Positions 1-8,309 are shown, numbered from the stretch's first letter. The stretch is 27,321 nucleotides of DNA from CAZHPY01 sp964534705 (GCA_964534705.1 CAZHPY010000016.1:1-27321); one strand, 5' to 3'. Numbers and translations are program-made. Notes: generated from the letters alone by a model not told the origin.

Positions 1-198
1 AAAGCCTTTCAGTATCTTAGAACCGCATGTTGTGTCTTCTCCATTGACGCATATGTTATCCTTGACGGCAACCGGGATGCCGGCCAATTTGCCTTTCTCA
101 TTTTCGCATTTTCCATTCCTGTTAACGAGGACAAACGCCTTGATCTTTTTATCGACGCTGTCTATTCTTTGAAAGACGGAATTTAGGAGCTCGTTCAC
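1..198 (-). CDS. gatA: GatA, Asp-tRNA(Asn)/Glu-tRNA(Gln) amidotransferase subunit A (N-terminal fragment)
   Basis: The reverse strand reads GTG-AAC-GAG from position 198 and stays open to the window edge, giving the first 66 residues. The text around residues 37-50 (KLAGIPVAVKDNIC) and the following TTCGSKIL are the amidase-signature N-terminus of GatA, including the Lys of the Ser-cisSer-Lys triad (the Lys in AVKDNI). GatA releases ammonia from glutamine for transamidation of misacylated Glu-tRNA(Gln) or Asp-tRNA(Asn) in the cytoplasm. The GTG start directly follows the TAA of gatC, so the two are translationally coupled, and a GAGGG lies just upstream. The rest of the gene, and gatB if present, lie beyond the window. 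Confidence 0.9.
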   Translation of the reverse strand, partial: MNELLNSVFQRIDSVDKKIKAFVLVNRNGKCENEKGKLAGIPVAVKDNICVNGEDTTCGSKILKGF

Positions 199-495
199 TT
201 ATTTGCCCTCTATGACTTGCGGAACCTTGAAAAAATCGCCGTCTTTGGCAGGCGCGTTCTTAAGGACATCTTCTACCGGCAGAGATTCCTTCAATACATC
301 TTTTCTGAAGACATTTTTAAGCGTGCTCAAGGGATGGCTGGTGGGATGCACCTCATTAGTATCTATTTCTTCTAATTTGCTTATATAAGATAATATAGAT
401 GCTAATTGTTTTGAATAAGTATCCAGGTCTTTTTCGTCCAATTCCAGACGGGAAAGAAGCGCAACGTGTTTAACGGCTCTTTTATCGATACTCAC
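199..495 (-). CDS. gatC: GatC, Asp-tRNA(Asn)/Glu-tRNA(Gln) amidotransferase subunit C
   Basis: This 98-residue protein has the normal length for GatC. Family hallmarks are VKHVALLSRLELDE near the N-terminus and HPTSHPL in the middle, the belt that wraps GatA and GatB. It stabilises the GatCAB complex that amidates Glu-tRNA(Gln) or Asp-tRNA(Asn). The start is a GTG at 493-495 with AAGGAC upstream. The stop abuts the GatA start with no spacer. The gene sits 18 bp after rsmA and probably belongs to the foldase-pdxA-rsmA transcription unit. GatC is often divergent, but the adjoining gatA makes the call secure. Confidence 0.92.
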   Translation of the reverse strand: MSIDKRAVKHVALLSRLELDEKDLDTYSKQLASILSYISKLEEIDTNEVHPTSHPLSTLKNVFRKDVLKESLPVEDVLKNAPAKDGDFFKVPQVIEGK

Positions 496-513
496 TTTAT
501 GTAAGTCCTTGTT

Positions 514-1371
514 TCAATATAAGTTACCACACTCTAAAGCATTTGTCAAACTCGCAAAGGAGGATAATGGCAGGTCTTCGGGACGAGATAACGGGTCGAT
601 ACCCGTTTTCTCAAGGACCTGCAATAATCTTTCTTTAGGAAGGTCTAAAACCTCTGCCCTTGAAAGCGAATTCAGGATAGTTTTGCGCCTTTGGTTAAAA
701 GCGCCCCTTATTACCTTAAAAAGAAGCCGCTCATCACCTACTTTAACGGACGGCTTATTGAGGACTTCAAGCTTCAGCAGGCTGGAATCAACGTCCGGGA
801 CCGGATAAAAAGAAGTCCTTTTTATAGTATGAAGGTAGGAAACTTTGCAATAATACTGTATAAAACAGCTTAGCGAGCCATAATCCCCTGACCCTGCTAC
901 TGCGAGGACCCTGTCGGCGACCTCTTTCTGGACAACGATCAGTATTAACGTTATAAACCTTCTATTGCTGATGAGGTATTCGAGTATGGGGGTTGTAATA
1001 TAATATGGGAGGTTCCCGAAAACTTTTAAGCGCCTGGCCGGTGATATCTTCTCTTCTATGCTGAACTCCAGTATGTCCTCGTTAAAGATCTTAAGATATT
1101 TAAAATCGCCTCCCACGATCTCTTTCAGTATCTCGCATGCCTTCCTGTCTTTCTCGACGGCAAAAACCTTGGCGCCCGTGGACGCAAGATCCACCGTAAG
1201 CGCTCCAAAACCGGGGCCTATCTCAAGGATAATGTCGTCTTTATCGATACCCGCGCTTCCCATTATCTTGTTCTTGACGTTGCCGTCTATAAGATAATTT
1301 TCCCCGAGCCTCTTTAAAGGCGTGAAGCCGCGCGTTGAAAAAATATCTTTTAACTGGGACCTGGTAAGCAT
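514..1371 (-). CDS. rsmA: RsmA (KsgA), 16S rRNA adenine dimethyltransferase
   Basis: RsmA dimethylates two adjacent adenines in the 3' terminal hairpin of 16S rRNA during late 30S assembly, using S-adenosylmethionine. From the chosen ATG (1369-1371) the protein is 285 residues. It shows the N-terminal KRLGENYLID, the SAM-binding motif EIGPGFG (residues 50-56) and the catalytic NLPYY (120-124). The reading frame extends ten codons further upstream into pdxA, but the family begins close to MLTRSQ. With this start the pdxA TGA is followed by one base and then ATG. It lies between pdxA and gatC in one operon. Confidence 0.94.
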   Translation of the reverse strand: MLTRSQLKDIFSTRGFTPLKRLGENYLIDGNVKNKIMGSAGIDKDDIILEIGPGFGALTVDLASTGAKVFAVEKDRKACEILKEIVGGDFKYLKIFNEDILEFSIEEKISPARRLKVFGNLPYYITTPILEYLISNRRFITLILIVVQKEVADRVLAVAGSGDYGSLSCFIQYYCKVSYLHTIKRTSFYPVPDVDSSLLKLEVLNKPSVKVGDERLLFKVIRGAFNQRRKTILNSLSRAEVLDLPKERLLQVLEKTGIDPLSRPEDLPLSSFASLTNALECGNLY

Positions 1372-1372
1372 C

Positions 1373-2338
1373 TCATTTCTTCCCGGAAAGGACAGCGGCA
1401 AGGCGTATCGCTTCTACCATAGACACCGGATCCGCAACGCCTTTGCCTGCAATATTAAAAGCAGTTCCATGGTCAGGCGAAGTCCTTACAAACGGCAGCC
1501 CCAGGGTAAGGTTGACGCCGTCCTTAAAATACAGCATCTTGAATGGCGCAAGGGCCTGATCGTGATACATAGAAATAATAGCATCGAATTTTCCGTTAAG
1601 GGCTTCATAAAATATGACATCGGCAGGTATGGGGCCATAAATATTCCTGATCGACCTTGCGGCCTTCTTAATAGCCGGTTTTATTTTAAGGCTTTCCTCA
1701 TCGCCAAAAAGGCCGTTATCGCCTGCATGCGGGTTTAATCCGGCTACCCCTATCCGCGGGTTTTTTATGCCAAAAAACTTTTTTAAAGACTCCGCGGTAA
1801 GGATCAGCGTCTTATAAACCTTATCAGCGCTTATAGCGTCCGCGACATCCCTTAATGCCAGGTGCCTGGTGACAAGGCATACCTTTAAAAACTTCCCGAC
1901 GAACATCATCGAAAAGTCTTTTGAACCGGTCTTTTGCGCCAGATATTCGGTATGCCCTTCAAAATCGCTGGCACGCCCTTCGCGGACAGAAGCCTTGTTG
2001 ACAGGCGCAGTGACCATGCAGTCGGCGCCGCCTTTTTTGATAATATCCAATGCGGCGTCAACATATTCTATCGAAGCCTTGCCAAAAGAGGGTCTTTCCC
2101 TGCCATAGGAAAACTTGTTTTGCGGCACATTTGAAAGGTCTATAAGCGGAAAATCGGCGGTAAGCCTGAGGGCATTCTTTAATTTGTTTATTACGAAACG
2201 GTCCCCGATAACGGTAATACTGGCAAGGCGTTGTATCTTCTTGTCTGAAAGGGCCTTGATCGTTACTTCCGGACCCACGCCGGAAGGATCGCCCATGGTT
2301 ATCAGGACGCGGCTTTTATTTGAACTCAATGTATGCAC
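1373..2338 (-). CDS. pdxA: PdxA, 4-hydroxythreonine-4-phosphate dehydrogenase
   Basis: PdxA oxidises 4-phosphohydroxy-L-threonine in the deoxyxylulose-5-phosphate-dependent route to pyridoxal phosphate. The 321 residues match the usual length of about 330. The N-terminal ITMGDPSGVGPE is diagnostic, and the metal-binding histidines are visible at 159 (TRHLAL), 204 (NPHAGD) and 259 (YHDQALAPFK). The start used is GTG at 2336-2338, which overlaps the end of the SurA-like gene by 23 bp. A TTG three codons later would also fit the family, because PdxA usually has only 5-10 residues before ITMGDP. No strong ribosome site is visible. Whether the organism has the rest of this pathway cannot be seen here. 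Confidence 0.93.
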   Translation of the reverse strand: MHTLSSNKSRVLITMGDPSGVGPEVTIKALSDKKIQRLASITVIGDRFVINKLKNALRLTADFPLIDLSNVPQNKFSYGRERPSFGKASIEYVDAALDIIKKGGADCMVTAPVNKASVREGRASDFEGHTEYLAQKTGSKDFSMMFVGKFLKVCLVTRHLALRDVADAISADKVYKTLILTAESLKKFFGIKNPRIGVAGLNPHAGDNGLFGDEESLKIKPAIKKAARSIRNIYGPIPADVIFYEALNGKFDAIISMYHDQALAPFKMLYFKDGVNLTLGLPFVRTSPDHGTAFNIAGKGVADPVSMVEAIRLAAVLSGKK

Positions 2339-3287
2339 TTTTGGCGAGAGAGTCTATCCATCCCCTTAGCCTCTTATCGGCCTTATCGCGGTACAGATAT
2401 TCCTCTATGTCCTGACGGACTTCCGGAAGTTCTTTTATCCTGCGCAACTTCCTTTGCTCAACTTTAAATATATGATAACCCAGGGTAGACTGGATTATTT
2501 CGGTAGATTCACCGTCCCTAAGGTTAAATACTATTTCTTCTATCTGGGGCATCAGGTCGCCTCTCTTCACGTAACCCATTATCCCCCCGTCCTCTACAGA
2601 AGGCCCTTCAGAATATTCCTTTGCAAGGCCGCCGAAGTCACATCCTTCTTTTATCCTTTTTATTATCTCTCTTGCACGCCTAAGGCTTTCTTCCTGTCCC
2701 CCTTGCCCCGGTTTGATCTTTATAAGTATCTGCCTTAACTGTATCTCTTCCGGGCTAAGGAACTGCTCTTTGTTATCATTGTAATAATTCTTCACTTCCA
2801 GAGGCGTGATTATGATCTTTGCGCCGACCTTATGGTCTATCAATTTACGTATCATTAGCTTCTCTTTGTATCTTGCGCGCAGCTCGTTCACGGTAAGGTT
2901 CTGCTGGTGCAGCATGCTGTCGAGCTCTTTATCGCCGCCCACCTTACTCTTTATGTCATTTATCCTTGCGTCTATTTCTTTTTCTTCTACAGTGATATTC
3001 TGCTTTTTTGCCTCGCTTAAGATCAGCCTGTCCTCTATCAATTGTTTTATTATGGCTTCACGCACCTCTTCGAGCTTCCGTATGAGCTCTTCGCCCTGGT
3101 AAGTAGTCCTGTATTGGTTGTATATGGGCGCGAGCATTATGTCTATTTCCCGCTGTGTTATGATCTCGCTATTTACGACAACGACTATCTTATCTATTAC
3201 AGCCGCGTCGATATCCCCGGGGGCTGCCGCAAAAAATACGCACAAGCAAGACAGGGCGCATATGTATATGATCTTTTTAATCTTCAA
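2316..3287 (-). CDS. SurA-like periplasmic parvulin peptidyl-prolyl isomerase
   Basis: This 323-residue protein starts with a Sec signal peptide: KIKK, then a hydrophobic stretch to about residue 23, with AAA and DAA as possible cleavage sites. A SurA-type N-terminal chaperone segment follows (VDKIVVVVNSEIITQREID-like, residues 30-150), then one parvulin domain at about 180-275 with QLRQILIK, GGIMGYVKRGDL and GYHIFKVEQ. SurA has two parvulin domains and is longer, so this is a one-domain member. It probably helps outer-membrane proteins, including secretins, fold. The start is TTG at 3285-3287, directly after the TAA of the upstream foldase; no in-frame ATG precedes the signal peptide. Confidence 0.88.
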   Translation of the reverse strand: MKIKKIIYICALSCLCVFFAAAPGDIDAAVIDKIVVVVNSEIITQREIDIMLAPIYNQYRTTYQGEELIRKLEEVREAIIKQLIEDRLILSEAKKQNITVEEKEIDARINDIKSKVGGDKELDSMLHQQNLTVNELRARYKEKLMIRKLIDHKVGAKIIITPLEVKNYYNDNKEQFLSPEEIQLRQILIKIKPGQGGQEESLRRAREIIKRIKEGCDFGGLAKEYSEGPSVEDGGIMGYVKRGDLMPQIEEIVFNLRDGESTEIIQSTLGYHIFKVEQRKLRRIKELPEVRQDIEEYLYRDKADKRLRGWIDSLAKSAYIEFK

Positions 3288-4163
3288 TTATTTACTCTGG
3301 TCTTCTTTTTTCGGCACGGAAGCTTCGATGGCCTTGATCGCGTCATCTTCTACCCTGACACGATATTTATCTTTGAGGTCAATAACCAGCTTGTCAAAAA
3401 GATCGTTCCTCTCTTTGATCCTTAGCTCGTTTTCAAGCATGGGCTTTGCTTCTTCGAATGGCCGCACGGTTTCCGGTTTTTTATCCGTAAGCTTTATTAT
3501 GTGATATCCGAACTGGGTATGCACGATCGGGCTGACATCGCCCATTTTCAGCTCAAAGCAGGCGTTCTCAAACTCAGGGACTACCTGGCCTTTCCTGAAA
3601 TAGCCTACATCGCCGCCTCTTGAAGCAGTGGCGTCTATAGACTTTTCCCTGGCCAGGTCCTGGAAATTCTTTCCGCCTGCGAGCGCTGCCTGCACATCCT
3701 TTGCCTCGCCTTCGCTAGCTACCAATATGTGCGATGCCCTCCACATCTCAGGTTTCCTGAATTCATCTTTGTGCTCTTCGTAATACTTTTTCATTTCTTC
3801 TTCGGAGATCTTTATCTTGTCATCGACCTCTGTTTTAACGAATTTTGCTATTATGATCTTCTTTCTTGCCTCATTGAGTATATCCCGTACTTCCCTGTCC
3901 CTGTCTATGCCTTTCCTCACGGCATCTTCGAGAAAAAGGGACTCGACTATCATGTCTTCAAAAAGGGTCTTTTTGTTCTTTTCGGCCATCCCCTGGTAAT
4001 AGGACGGCAGCTTGGAGAGCTTTTGCTTAAAATCATGGAGAGTGATGAACTTATTCCCTACGGTAGCTAAGATCTTATCTTGTCCTGCAGGCTTCGACTC
4101 GCATCCGCTCAAAAATATCGATGCCAGTACCAGTAATGAGGCTATATAAGTCATTATATGCAT
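3288..4163 (-). CDS. PpiC/PrsA-like lipoprotein peptidyl-prolyl isomerase
   Basis: The protein has 291 residues. Its N-terminus is a lipoprotein signal ending in the lipobox LSGC (Cys21), so the mature protein should be lipid-anchored outside the inner membrane. A coiled SurA/PrsA-type arm covers about 30-130, and one parvulin domain covers about 140-235 (RASHILVASEG, GGDVGYFRKGQVVPEFE, GYHIIKLTDKKP). A charged C-terminal tail follows. It probably assists folding of exported proteins together with the SurA-like gene that begins at the next base. ATG at 4163 is taken as the start; ATG at 4154 is an alternative. Neither has a Shine-Dalgarno sequence, and a promoter sits immediately upstream, so the message may be nearly leaderless. 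Confidence 0.88.
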   Translation of the reverse strand: MHIMTYIASLLVLASIFLSGCESKPAGQDKILATVGNKFITLHDFKQKLSKLPSYYQGMAEKNKKTLFEDMIVESLFLEDAVRKGIDRDREVRDILNEARKKIIIAKFVKTEVDDKIKISEEEMKKYYEEHKDEFRKPEMWRASHILVASEGEAKDVQAALAGGKNFQDLAREKSIDATASRGGDVGYFRKGQVVPEFENACFELKMGDVSPIVHTQFGYHIIKLTDKKPETVRPFEEAKPMLENELRIKERNDLFDKLVIDLKDKYRVRVEDDAIKAIEASVPKKEDQSK

Positions 4164-4175
4164 AAATTTTAGTAT

Positions 4176-4205
4176 ATTATATCATATTAAAATGATTCTT
4201 TGCAA
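4176..4205 (-). promoter_or_regulatory. Candidate sigma70-type promoter for the foldase-pdxA-rsmA-gatCA unit
   Basis: On the minus strand TTGCAA (4200-4205) is followed after 18 bp by a perfect TATAAT (4176-4181). The element overlaps the extreme end of mfd and would start transcription near 4169, only a few bases before the ATG at 4163. It is visible by eye only; the -35 has 4 of 6 consensus bases. Confidence 0.5.
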
Positions 4206-4211
4206 ATTTCT

Positions 4212-6116
4212 TTAGTTTGCCTTTTTCTTTGTCCTGTAAGTTTCTACGGCGCTTTTCAGCAACCGGCAGTAAAGATCGAATCCTACCGAAGAAATGTATC
4301 CGCTCTGTTCTGTCCCAAGCAGATTACCGGCGCCCCTCAATTCAAGGTCTTCCATTGCAAGCTTAAAACCTGACCCAAGTTCCTTGAATTTCATTATGGC
4401 CTGCAACCGCTTTTGGGAATCGGATGTCAGTACAAATTGCCGCGGAATAAGCAGGTACGCATATGCCGCGCGCGTAAACCGCCCTACGCGCCCTCTTAGC
4501 TGGTACAGGTCCGCAAGCCCGAACGTATCGGCCCTGTTTATTATAAGCGTATTCGCGTTAGGGATGTCTATACCCGATTCAATTATAGTGGTCGATATTA
4601 GGCAATCTATTTCGCCCTTTATGAATTTCATCATCGTCTCTTCAAGGTACTTTTCATGCATCCTGCCGTGCGCAACCGCGATCCTTATCTGCGGGACAAG
4701 CTCGGACACTTTCTTTGCTATCTTCGCGATGTCCTCTATCCTGTTATGGACAAAAAATACCTGGCCGTTCCTTTTCTTCTCTTTCAGGATAGCGTTTTTT
4801 ATAAGATTGTCGTCGTAATAGGTAACGTACGTTTCAACGGGGAGCCTGTCCGAAGGCGGGGTATTTATTACAGAGATATCACGTCCTCCCATAAGGGCAA
4901 GATATAACGTCCTCGGAATAGGCGTTGCCGTTAAGGTAAGGACGTCCGTGCTGAAACGCAACCTTTTTAAATATTCCTTATGGCGTACCCCGAAGCGTTG
5001 TTCTTCGTCTATGACCACCAGGCCGAGGTCCTTAAATTTTATGTCGCCTGATACCAGCCGGTGCGTACCTATGACTATGTCGACTGCCCCTTGCGCGATC
5101 CCTTTTATTATATTGTCCTGCTCCGACTTTGTCTTGAAACGTGAGAGCATCTCTATGCGTATGGGATATTTCTTCATCCTCATTGAAAACGTATTATAGT
5201 GTTGCTCCGCCAATATCGTTGTAGGAACAAGTATAGCGACTTGTTTATTATCCATTACCGCCTTAAAAGCAGCTCGCAGCGCGACCTCTGTCTTACCGTA
5301 TCCGACATCCCCGCACAAAAGGCGGTCCATGGGCCTTTGGGATTCCATATCTTTTTTAACGTCAATACTTGCCCTCGCCTGGTCGGGCGTTTCTTTGTAT
5401 GGGAACTCTTTCTCGAAATCTTTTTGCCAATCCTTGTCGGGGGAATACTTAAAACCTTCTACGGCAAAGCGCTTTGCCTGCAGCTCGAGCAATTCTATGG
5501 CCACAACGTTTACGCCGTCCTTTACCCGTTCCTTTACGCTCTTCCAGAGCTTTGAACCTAATTTGTAGAGCTTTGGAGGCTTCCTTTCGAGCCCTACATA
5601 TTTTTGTATTTTATTAAGATCTTCGTAAGGGACATAAAGTTTATCGCCATCTGCATATTCTACGACATAGTGTTCGACAAATTTCTTGTCGATCTTGATC
5701 CTTTCTATGCCTTTATATGCGCCTATCCCATGATCGACATGGACAACGTAATCTCCTGCCTCTATGTCGATGAAGTTATCGATCGGAGAATCTTCCCCGG
5801 CTTCGAGCAGCCTTTTCTGCAGCTTCTTCTTTGCGATCCCTTTTATGGGAAGTATTATAACTGCCTGATGGTCTTCGATAGGGTCATATGTTACGGGGTC
5901 AAGGCTGCGTATCCTGGTCACAGTAGAGCCTTCGAGCTCTATTCTCAATGGATAGGCGAACGTCAGCGGGTATATTGTGATCGAGTCGCCCAGTCTTGCA
6001 AAATCGCCTTCTTCGGAAACACGCTTGCATGCGTGATATCCGTATTCGACAAGATCGAACGACAGCTTTTCAATGTCCAATTCTTCTTTGAGGTATATCT
6101 TTATCGTCTCAAACAT
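4212..6116 (-). CDS. mfd: Compact Mfd-type transcription-repair coupling factor lacking UvrA-binding and C-terminal domains
   Basis: Mfd is a DNA translocase that removes stalled RNA polymerase and hands lesions to UvrA. This copy has 634 residues against about 1100-1200 in the family. Residues 1-90 match the second half of the UvrB-like D1 module (GYHACKRVSEEGDFARLGD). Residues 115-178 are the CarD-like RNA polymerase interaction domain (GDYVVHVDHGIGAYKG, LYVPYEDLN). Residues 235-625 are the RecG-like motor: Walker A GDVGYGKT (269-276), DEEQ (370-373), TATPIPRTL, RGRVGR (541-546) and a TRG-like segment LRGAGNLLG. The D2 region, the D3 linker and the C-terminal D7 domain are absent. An in-frame TAA at 6132-6134 and argS ending at 6146 exclude a longer N-terminus, and a promoter lies 7 bp past the stop. 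Role in polymerase release is likely; UvrA recruitment is doubtful. Confidence 0.9.
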   Translation of the reverse strand: MFETIKIYLKEELDIEKLSFDLVEYGYHACKRVSEEGDFARLGDSITIYPLTFAYPLRIELEGSTVTRIRSLDPVTYDPIEDHQAVIILPIKGIAKKKLQKRLLEAGEDSPIDNFIDIEAGDYVVHVDHGIGAYKGIERIKIDKKFVEHYVVEYADGDKLYVPYEDLNKIQKYVGLERKPPKLYKLGSKLWKSVKERVKDGVNVVAIELLELQAKRFAVEGFKYSPDKDWQKDFEKEFPYKETPDQARASIDVKKDMESQRPMDRLLCGDVGYGKTEVALRAAFKAVMDNKQVAILVPTTILAEQHYNTFSMRMKKYPIRIEMLSRFKTKSEQDNIIKGIAQGAVDIVIGTHRLVSGDIKFKDLGLVVIDEEQRFGVRHKEYLKRLRFSTDVLTLTATPIPRTLYLALMGGRDISVINTPPSDRLPVETYVTYYDDNLIKNAILKEKKRNGQVFFVHNRIEDIAKIAKKVSELVPQIRIAVAHGRMHEKYLEETMMKFIKGEIDCLISTTIIESGIDIPNANTLIINRADTFGLADLYQLRGRVGRFTRAAYAYLLIPRQFVLTSDSQKRLQAIMKFKELGSGFKLAMEDLELRGAGNLLGTEQSGYISSVGFDLYCRLLKSAVETYRTKKKAN

Positions 6117-6145
6117 GGAAAGGCCCCGGATTTAATACTATTATA

Positions 6146-7828
6146 CTACATTTTCTTGGGGAGAGAAACACCGAGAAGGTTGATGCCGTTGGCCAGGATT
6201 ATCCGGACACAATCAACCAGCACGAGCCTTGCCTTTGTCAGCGCCGGATCCGGGCAGACCACCCTGTGCTTGGTATAAAAAGAATGGAACGACTTAGCAA
6301 GGTCCTGCAAATACTGCAGTATTACGTATGGTTCGAGCTCGTCGGCGCTTAAAGAAACCACCAGGGGGAACTCGCGCAGGGTGCGCAATATGTCCAGTTC
6401 CTCTTTTTCAGTGAGCAGGCTTGAATCAAACTTGGAAGAAATATGCGAACTTTTGCTGTATTTAAGTATTGACCATATCCTTGCGTGGGCATACTGGATA
6501 TAATAAACAGGGTTTTCCATAGATTGTTCCTTGGCCTTCTCAAGGTCAAAATCAAGATGGCTCGAAACCCTCCTCATGATAAAGCAGAAACGCGCAACGT
6601 CTTTTCCTACTTCGGTCATAACTTCACGCAACGTTATGAACTCGCCTGCCCTTGTTGACATCGGGACTATCTTGCCGCTCCTATAAAGGGTTGCCAGCTG
6701 AGCTATGATAACTGAGAGGGTTTTCTTGTCATAACCCAAAGCCTGGATCGAAGCGGTTATGCGCGGTATATAACCATGATGGTCCGGCCCCCATATGTCC
6801 ACGAGCCTTTTAAAACCCCTCCTGTATTTATCAAGATGATAGGCTATATCCGGCGCCAGATAAGTGTAGGAACCATCGGATTTTATGAGGACCCTGTTCT
6901 TATCATCGCCGAAATCGGTGGAACGGAACCATGTAGCGCCATCCTCCTTGAATATATAACCTTTATTGTCTATTATCGTGAGGGCCTTTCCTATTTTGTC
7001 CGATTTTCGCAGGGATCTCTGGCTGTACCACACATCGAACTCTACCCCAAAATCTTTAAGGTCCTTTTTTATGCCGTTCGATATCCATTTAAGGCCGAAT
7101 TCACGGAATGGCGCCAGATCCGTCTCATCGACGTATTTGCTTCCATATTTCTTCTTGAAATCGCCGGCTATATCATATATGTATCGCCCTTGGTACCCGT
7201 CCTGCGGGAATTCCTCTTTTTTATTGAATAACTCACGGTACCTTATCCTTATGGAATTGCCGAGTATATTCATCTGCGTACCTTCATCGTTAACATAATA
7301 CTCGGTCTTGACATTACAACCGGAGAACCGGAGGATCCTCGAGAGACTGTCGCCGATGGCTGCTTGCCTGCCGTGGGCTATAGTGAGCGGCCCCGTAGGA
7401 TTAGCGCTTACGAATTCTACATTTATTTTTTTACTGCGGCATACGCTTATCCTGCCGTAATTATTTTTTTCGCGCTGTATTATCAGTATTATCTGGTATA
7501 AATATGACTTACTTAAAAATATATTAACAAATCCCGGGGCCTTGACCTCTATCTTCTCTATGTAGGCCTTCAGGATATTGCCGGATAGCGATCCGTTCAT
7601 TTTGTTCGCGATGAGCCCCGCAAACCCCAGAGGCGGCATAGCGGCAAATTTAGACGCCTTCATGGCGACGTTAGTGGCCAGATCCCCATGGGCCTTGTCT
7701 TTTGGTATCTCCAGCCCGGGCATGACGCTCGCTGTCTTGTCCAGCGGCCTCTTAAGGTCTTTCAGCACCTCTTTAACGGAGCCTTCAATGAAAGATATTA
7801 TTTTTCTTTCAATGTCGCCATAATACAT
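6146..7828 (-). CDS. argS: ArgS, arginyl-tRNA synthetase
   Basis: ArgRS charges tRNA(Arg) with arginine. The 560 residues fit the bacterial family. The N-terminal Add-1 tRNA-binding domain covers about 1-110 (IPKDKAHGDLATNVA). The catalytic core carries FVSANPTGPLTIAHGR (139-154), YYVNDEGTQM and WGPDHHGYIPR, and the C-terminal helical anticodon-binding domain ends in LLGVSLPKKM. The HIGH signature reads TIAH instead of the usual HVGH, with the second His kept. The KMSKS region is the degenerate PMSTRAGEF seen in many ArgRS. The ATG at 7828 has AAAAAGG upstream. It lies 73 bp after rsfS with a hairpin in the gap, and 29 bp before mfd. Confidence 0.95.
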   Translation of the reverse strand: MYYGDIERKIISFIEGSVKEVLKDLKRPLDKTASVMPGLEIPKDKAHGDLATNVAMKASKFAAMPPLGFAGLIANKMNGSLSGNILKAYIEKIEVKAPGFVNIFLSKSYLYQIILIIQREKNNYGRISVCRSKKINVEFVSANPTGPLTIAHGRQAAIGDSLSRILRFSGCNVKTEYYVNDEGTQMNILGNSIRIRYRELFNKKEEFPQDGYQGRYIYDIAGDFKKKYGSKYVDETDLAPFREFGLKWISNGIKKDLKDFGVEFDVWYSQRSLRKSDKIGKALTIIDNKGYIFKEDGATWFRSTDFGDDKNRVLIKSDGSYTYLAPDIAYHLDKYRRGFKRLVDIWGPDHHGYIPRITASIQALGYDKKTLSVIIAQLATLYRSGKIVPMSTRAGEFITLREVMTEVGKDVARFCFIMRRVSSHLDFDLEKAKEQSMENPVYYIQYAHARIWSILKYSKSSHISSKFDSSLLTEKEELDILRTLREFPLVVSLSADELEPYVILQYLQDLAKSFHSFYTKHRVVCPDPALTKARLVLVDCVRIILANGINLLGVSLPKKM

Positions 7829-7850
7829 AATATACCTTTTTTTAATAAGG

Positions 7851-7883
7851 CGAGATCGCCCCGGAACACAAGGAGCAATCTCG
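7851..7883 (-). repeat. Imperfect inverted repeat (hairpin) between rsfS and argS
   Basis: On the minus strand CGAGATTGC (7875-7883) can pair with GCGATCTCG (7851-7859) as nine base pairs with one G-U wobble across a 15-nt loop. No U-run follows, so it is not a convincing terminator. It could be a REP-like dispersed element or a message-stabilising hairpin in the rsfS-argS transcript. Confidence 0.4.
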
Positions 7884-7901
7884 TCTTAATCTCTATCTGG
7901 A

Positions 7902-8309
7902 TTATTTAGCGCTTTTTCTCTTTTTTTTACTGCGTTTGGGAGAGCTTGATCTGCCGCGAGAGCGCTTTACGTGCTTACTATGGATCTCTTCCTTAAACTT
8001 CTTTACGGGGACATCGCCCCATAGCCTTTCAAGTTCGTAAAAGCGCCTTGTATCCTCTTGAAATATGTGAGCTACGACATCACCGTAGTCAAGTAATACC
8101 CAAAGGGCCTCGCGCTCCCCTTCTGTGTGCCAAACGCGCTCACCCTTTAAGCTAAGTTTTTCGATAATATTATCGGATATCGCCCTGACCTGCGTTGTCG
8201 AAGTGCCGCTTGCGATCAAAAAAAAGTCACAGACGCTCGGTATTTTTCTCATGTCCAATATTGAAATATCGAGCGCCTTTTTGTCCGAAGCAGCCTTGGC
8301 TATGGTCAA
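7902..8309 (-). CDS. rsfS: RsfS, ribosomal silencing factor
   Basis: RsfS binds ribosomal protein L14 and blocks subunit joining when nutrients are scarce. Family signatures are DKKALDISILDMR, CDFFLIASGTSTTQVRAISD, GEREALWVLLDYGDVVAHIF and RRFYELERLW. The core ends near residue 100, and a strongly basic tail (SRGRSSSPKRSKKKRK) is added. The coordinates use TTG at 8307-8309, the first conventional start in the frame. That start lacks a good ribosome site and cuts about seven residues from the usual family N-terminus. An in-frame ATA at 8328-8330 sits seven bases after GAGGTG and restores SKALTIAKAASDKKALDI, so the true start may be AUA, giving 142 residues. It follows the DUF5679-like gene and precedes argS. 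Confidence 0.92.
   Translation of the reverse strand: MTIAKAASDKKALDISILDMRKIPSVCDFFLIASGTSTTQVRAISDNIIEKLSLKGERVWHTEGEREALWVLLDYGDVVAHIFQEDTRRFYELERLWGDVPVKKFKEEIHSKHVKRSRGRSSSPKRSKKKRKSAK

Noticed and set aside
4163..6146. Mfd truncated by frameshifts or split genes
   Set aside because: The gaps on both sides are only 29 and 48 bp and hold no Mfd-like sequence in any frame, so the short form appears genuine.
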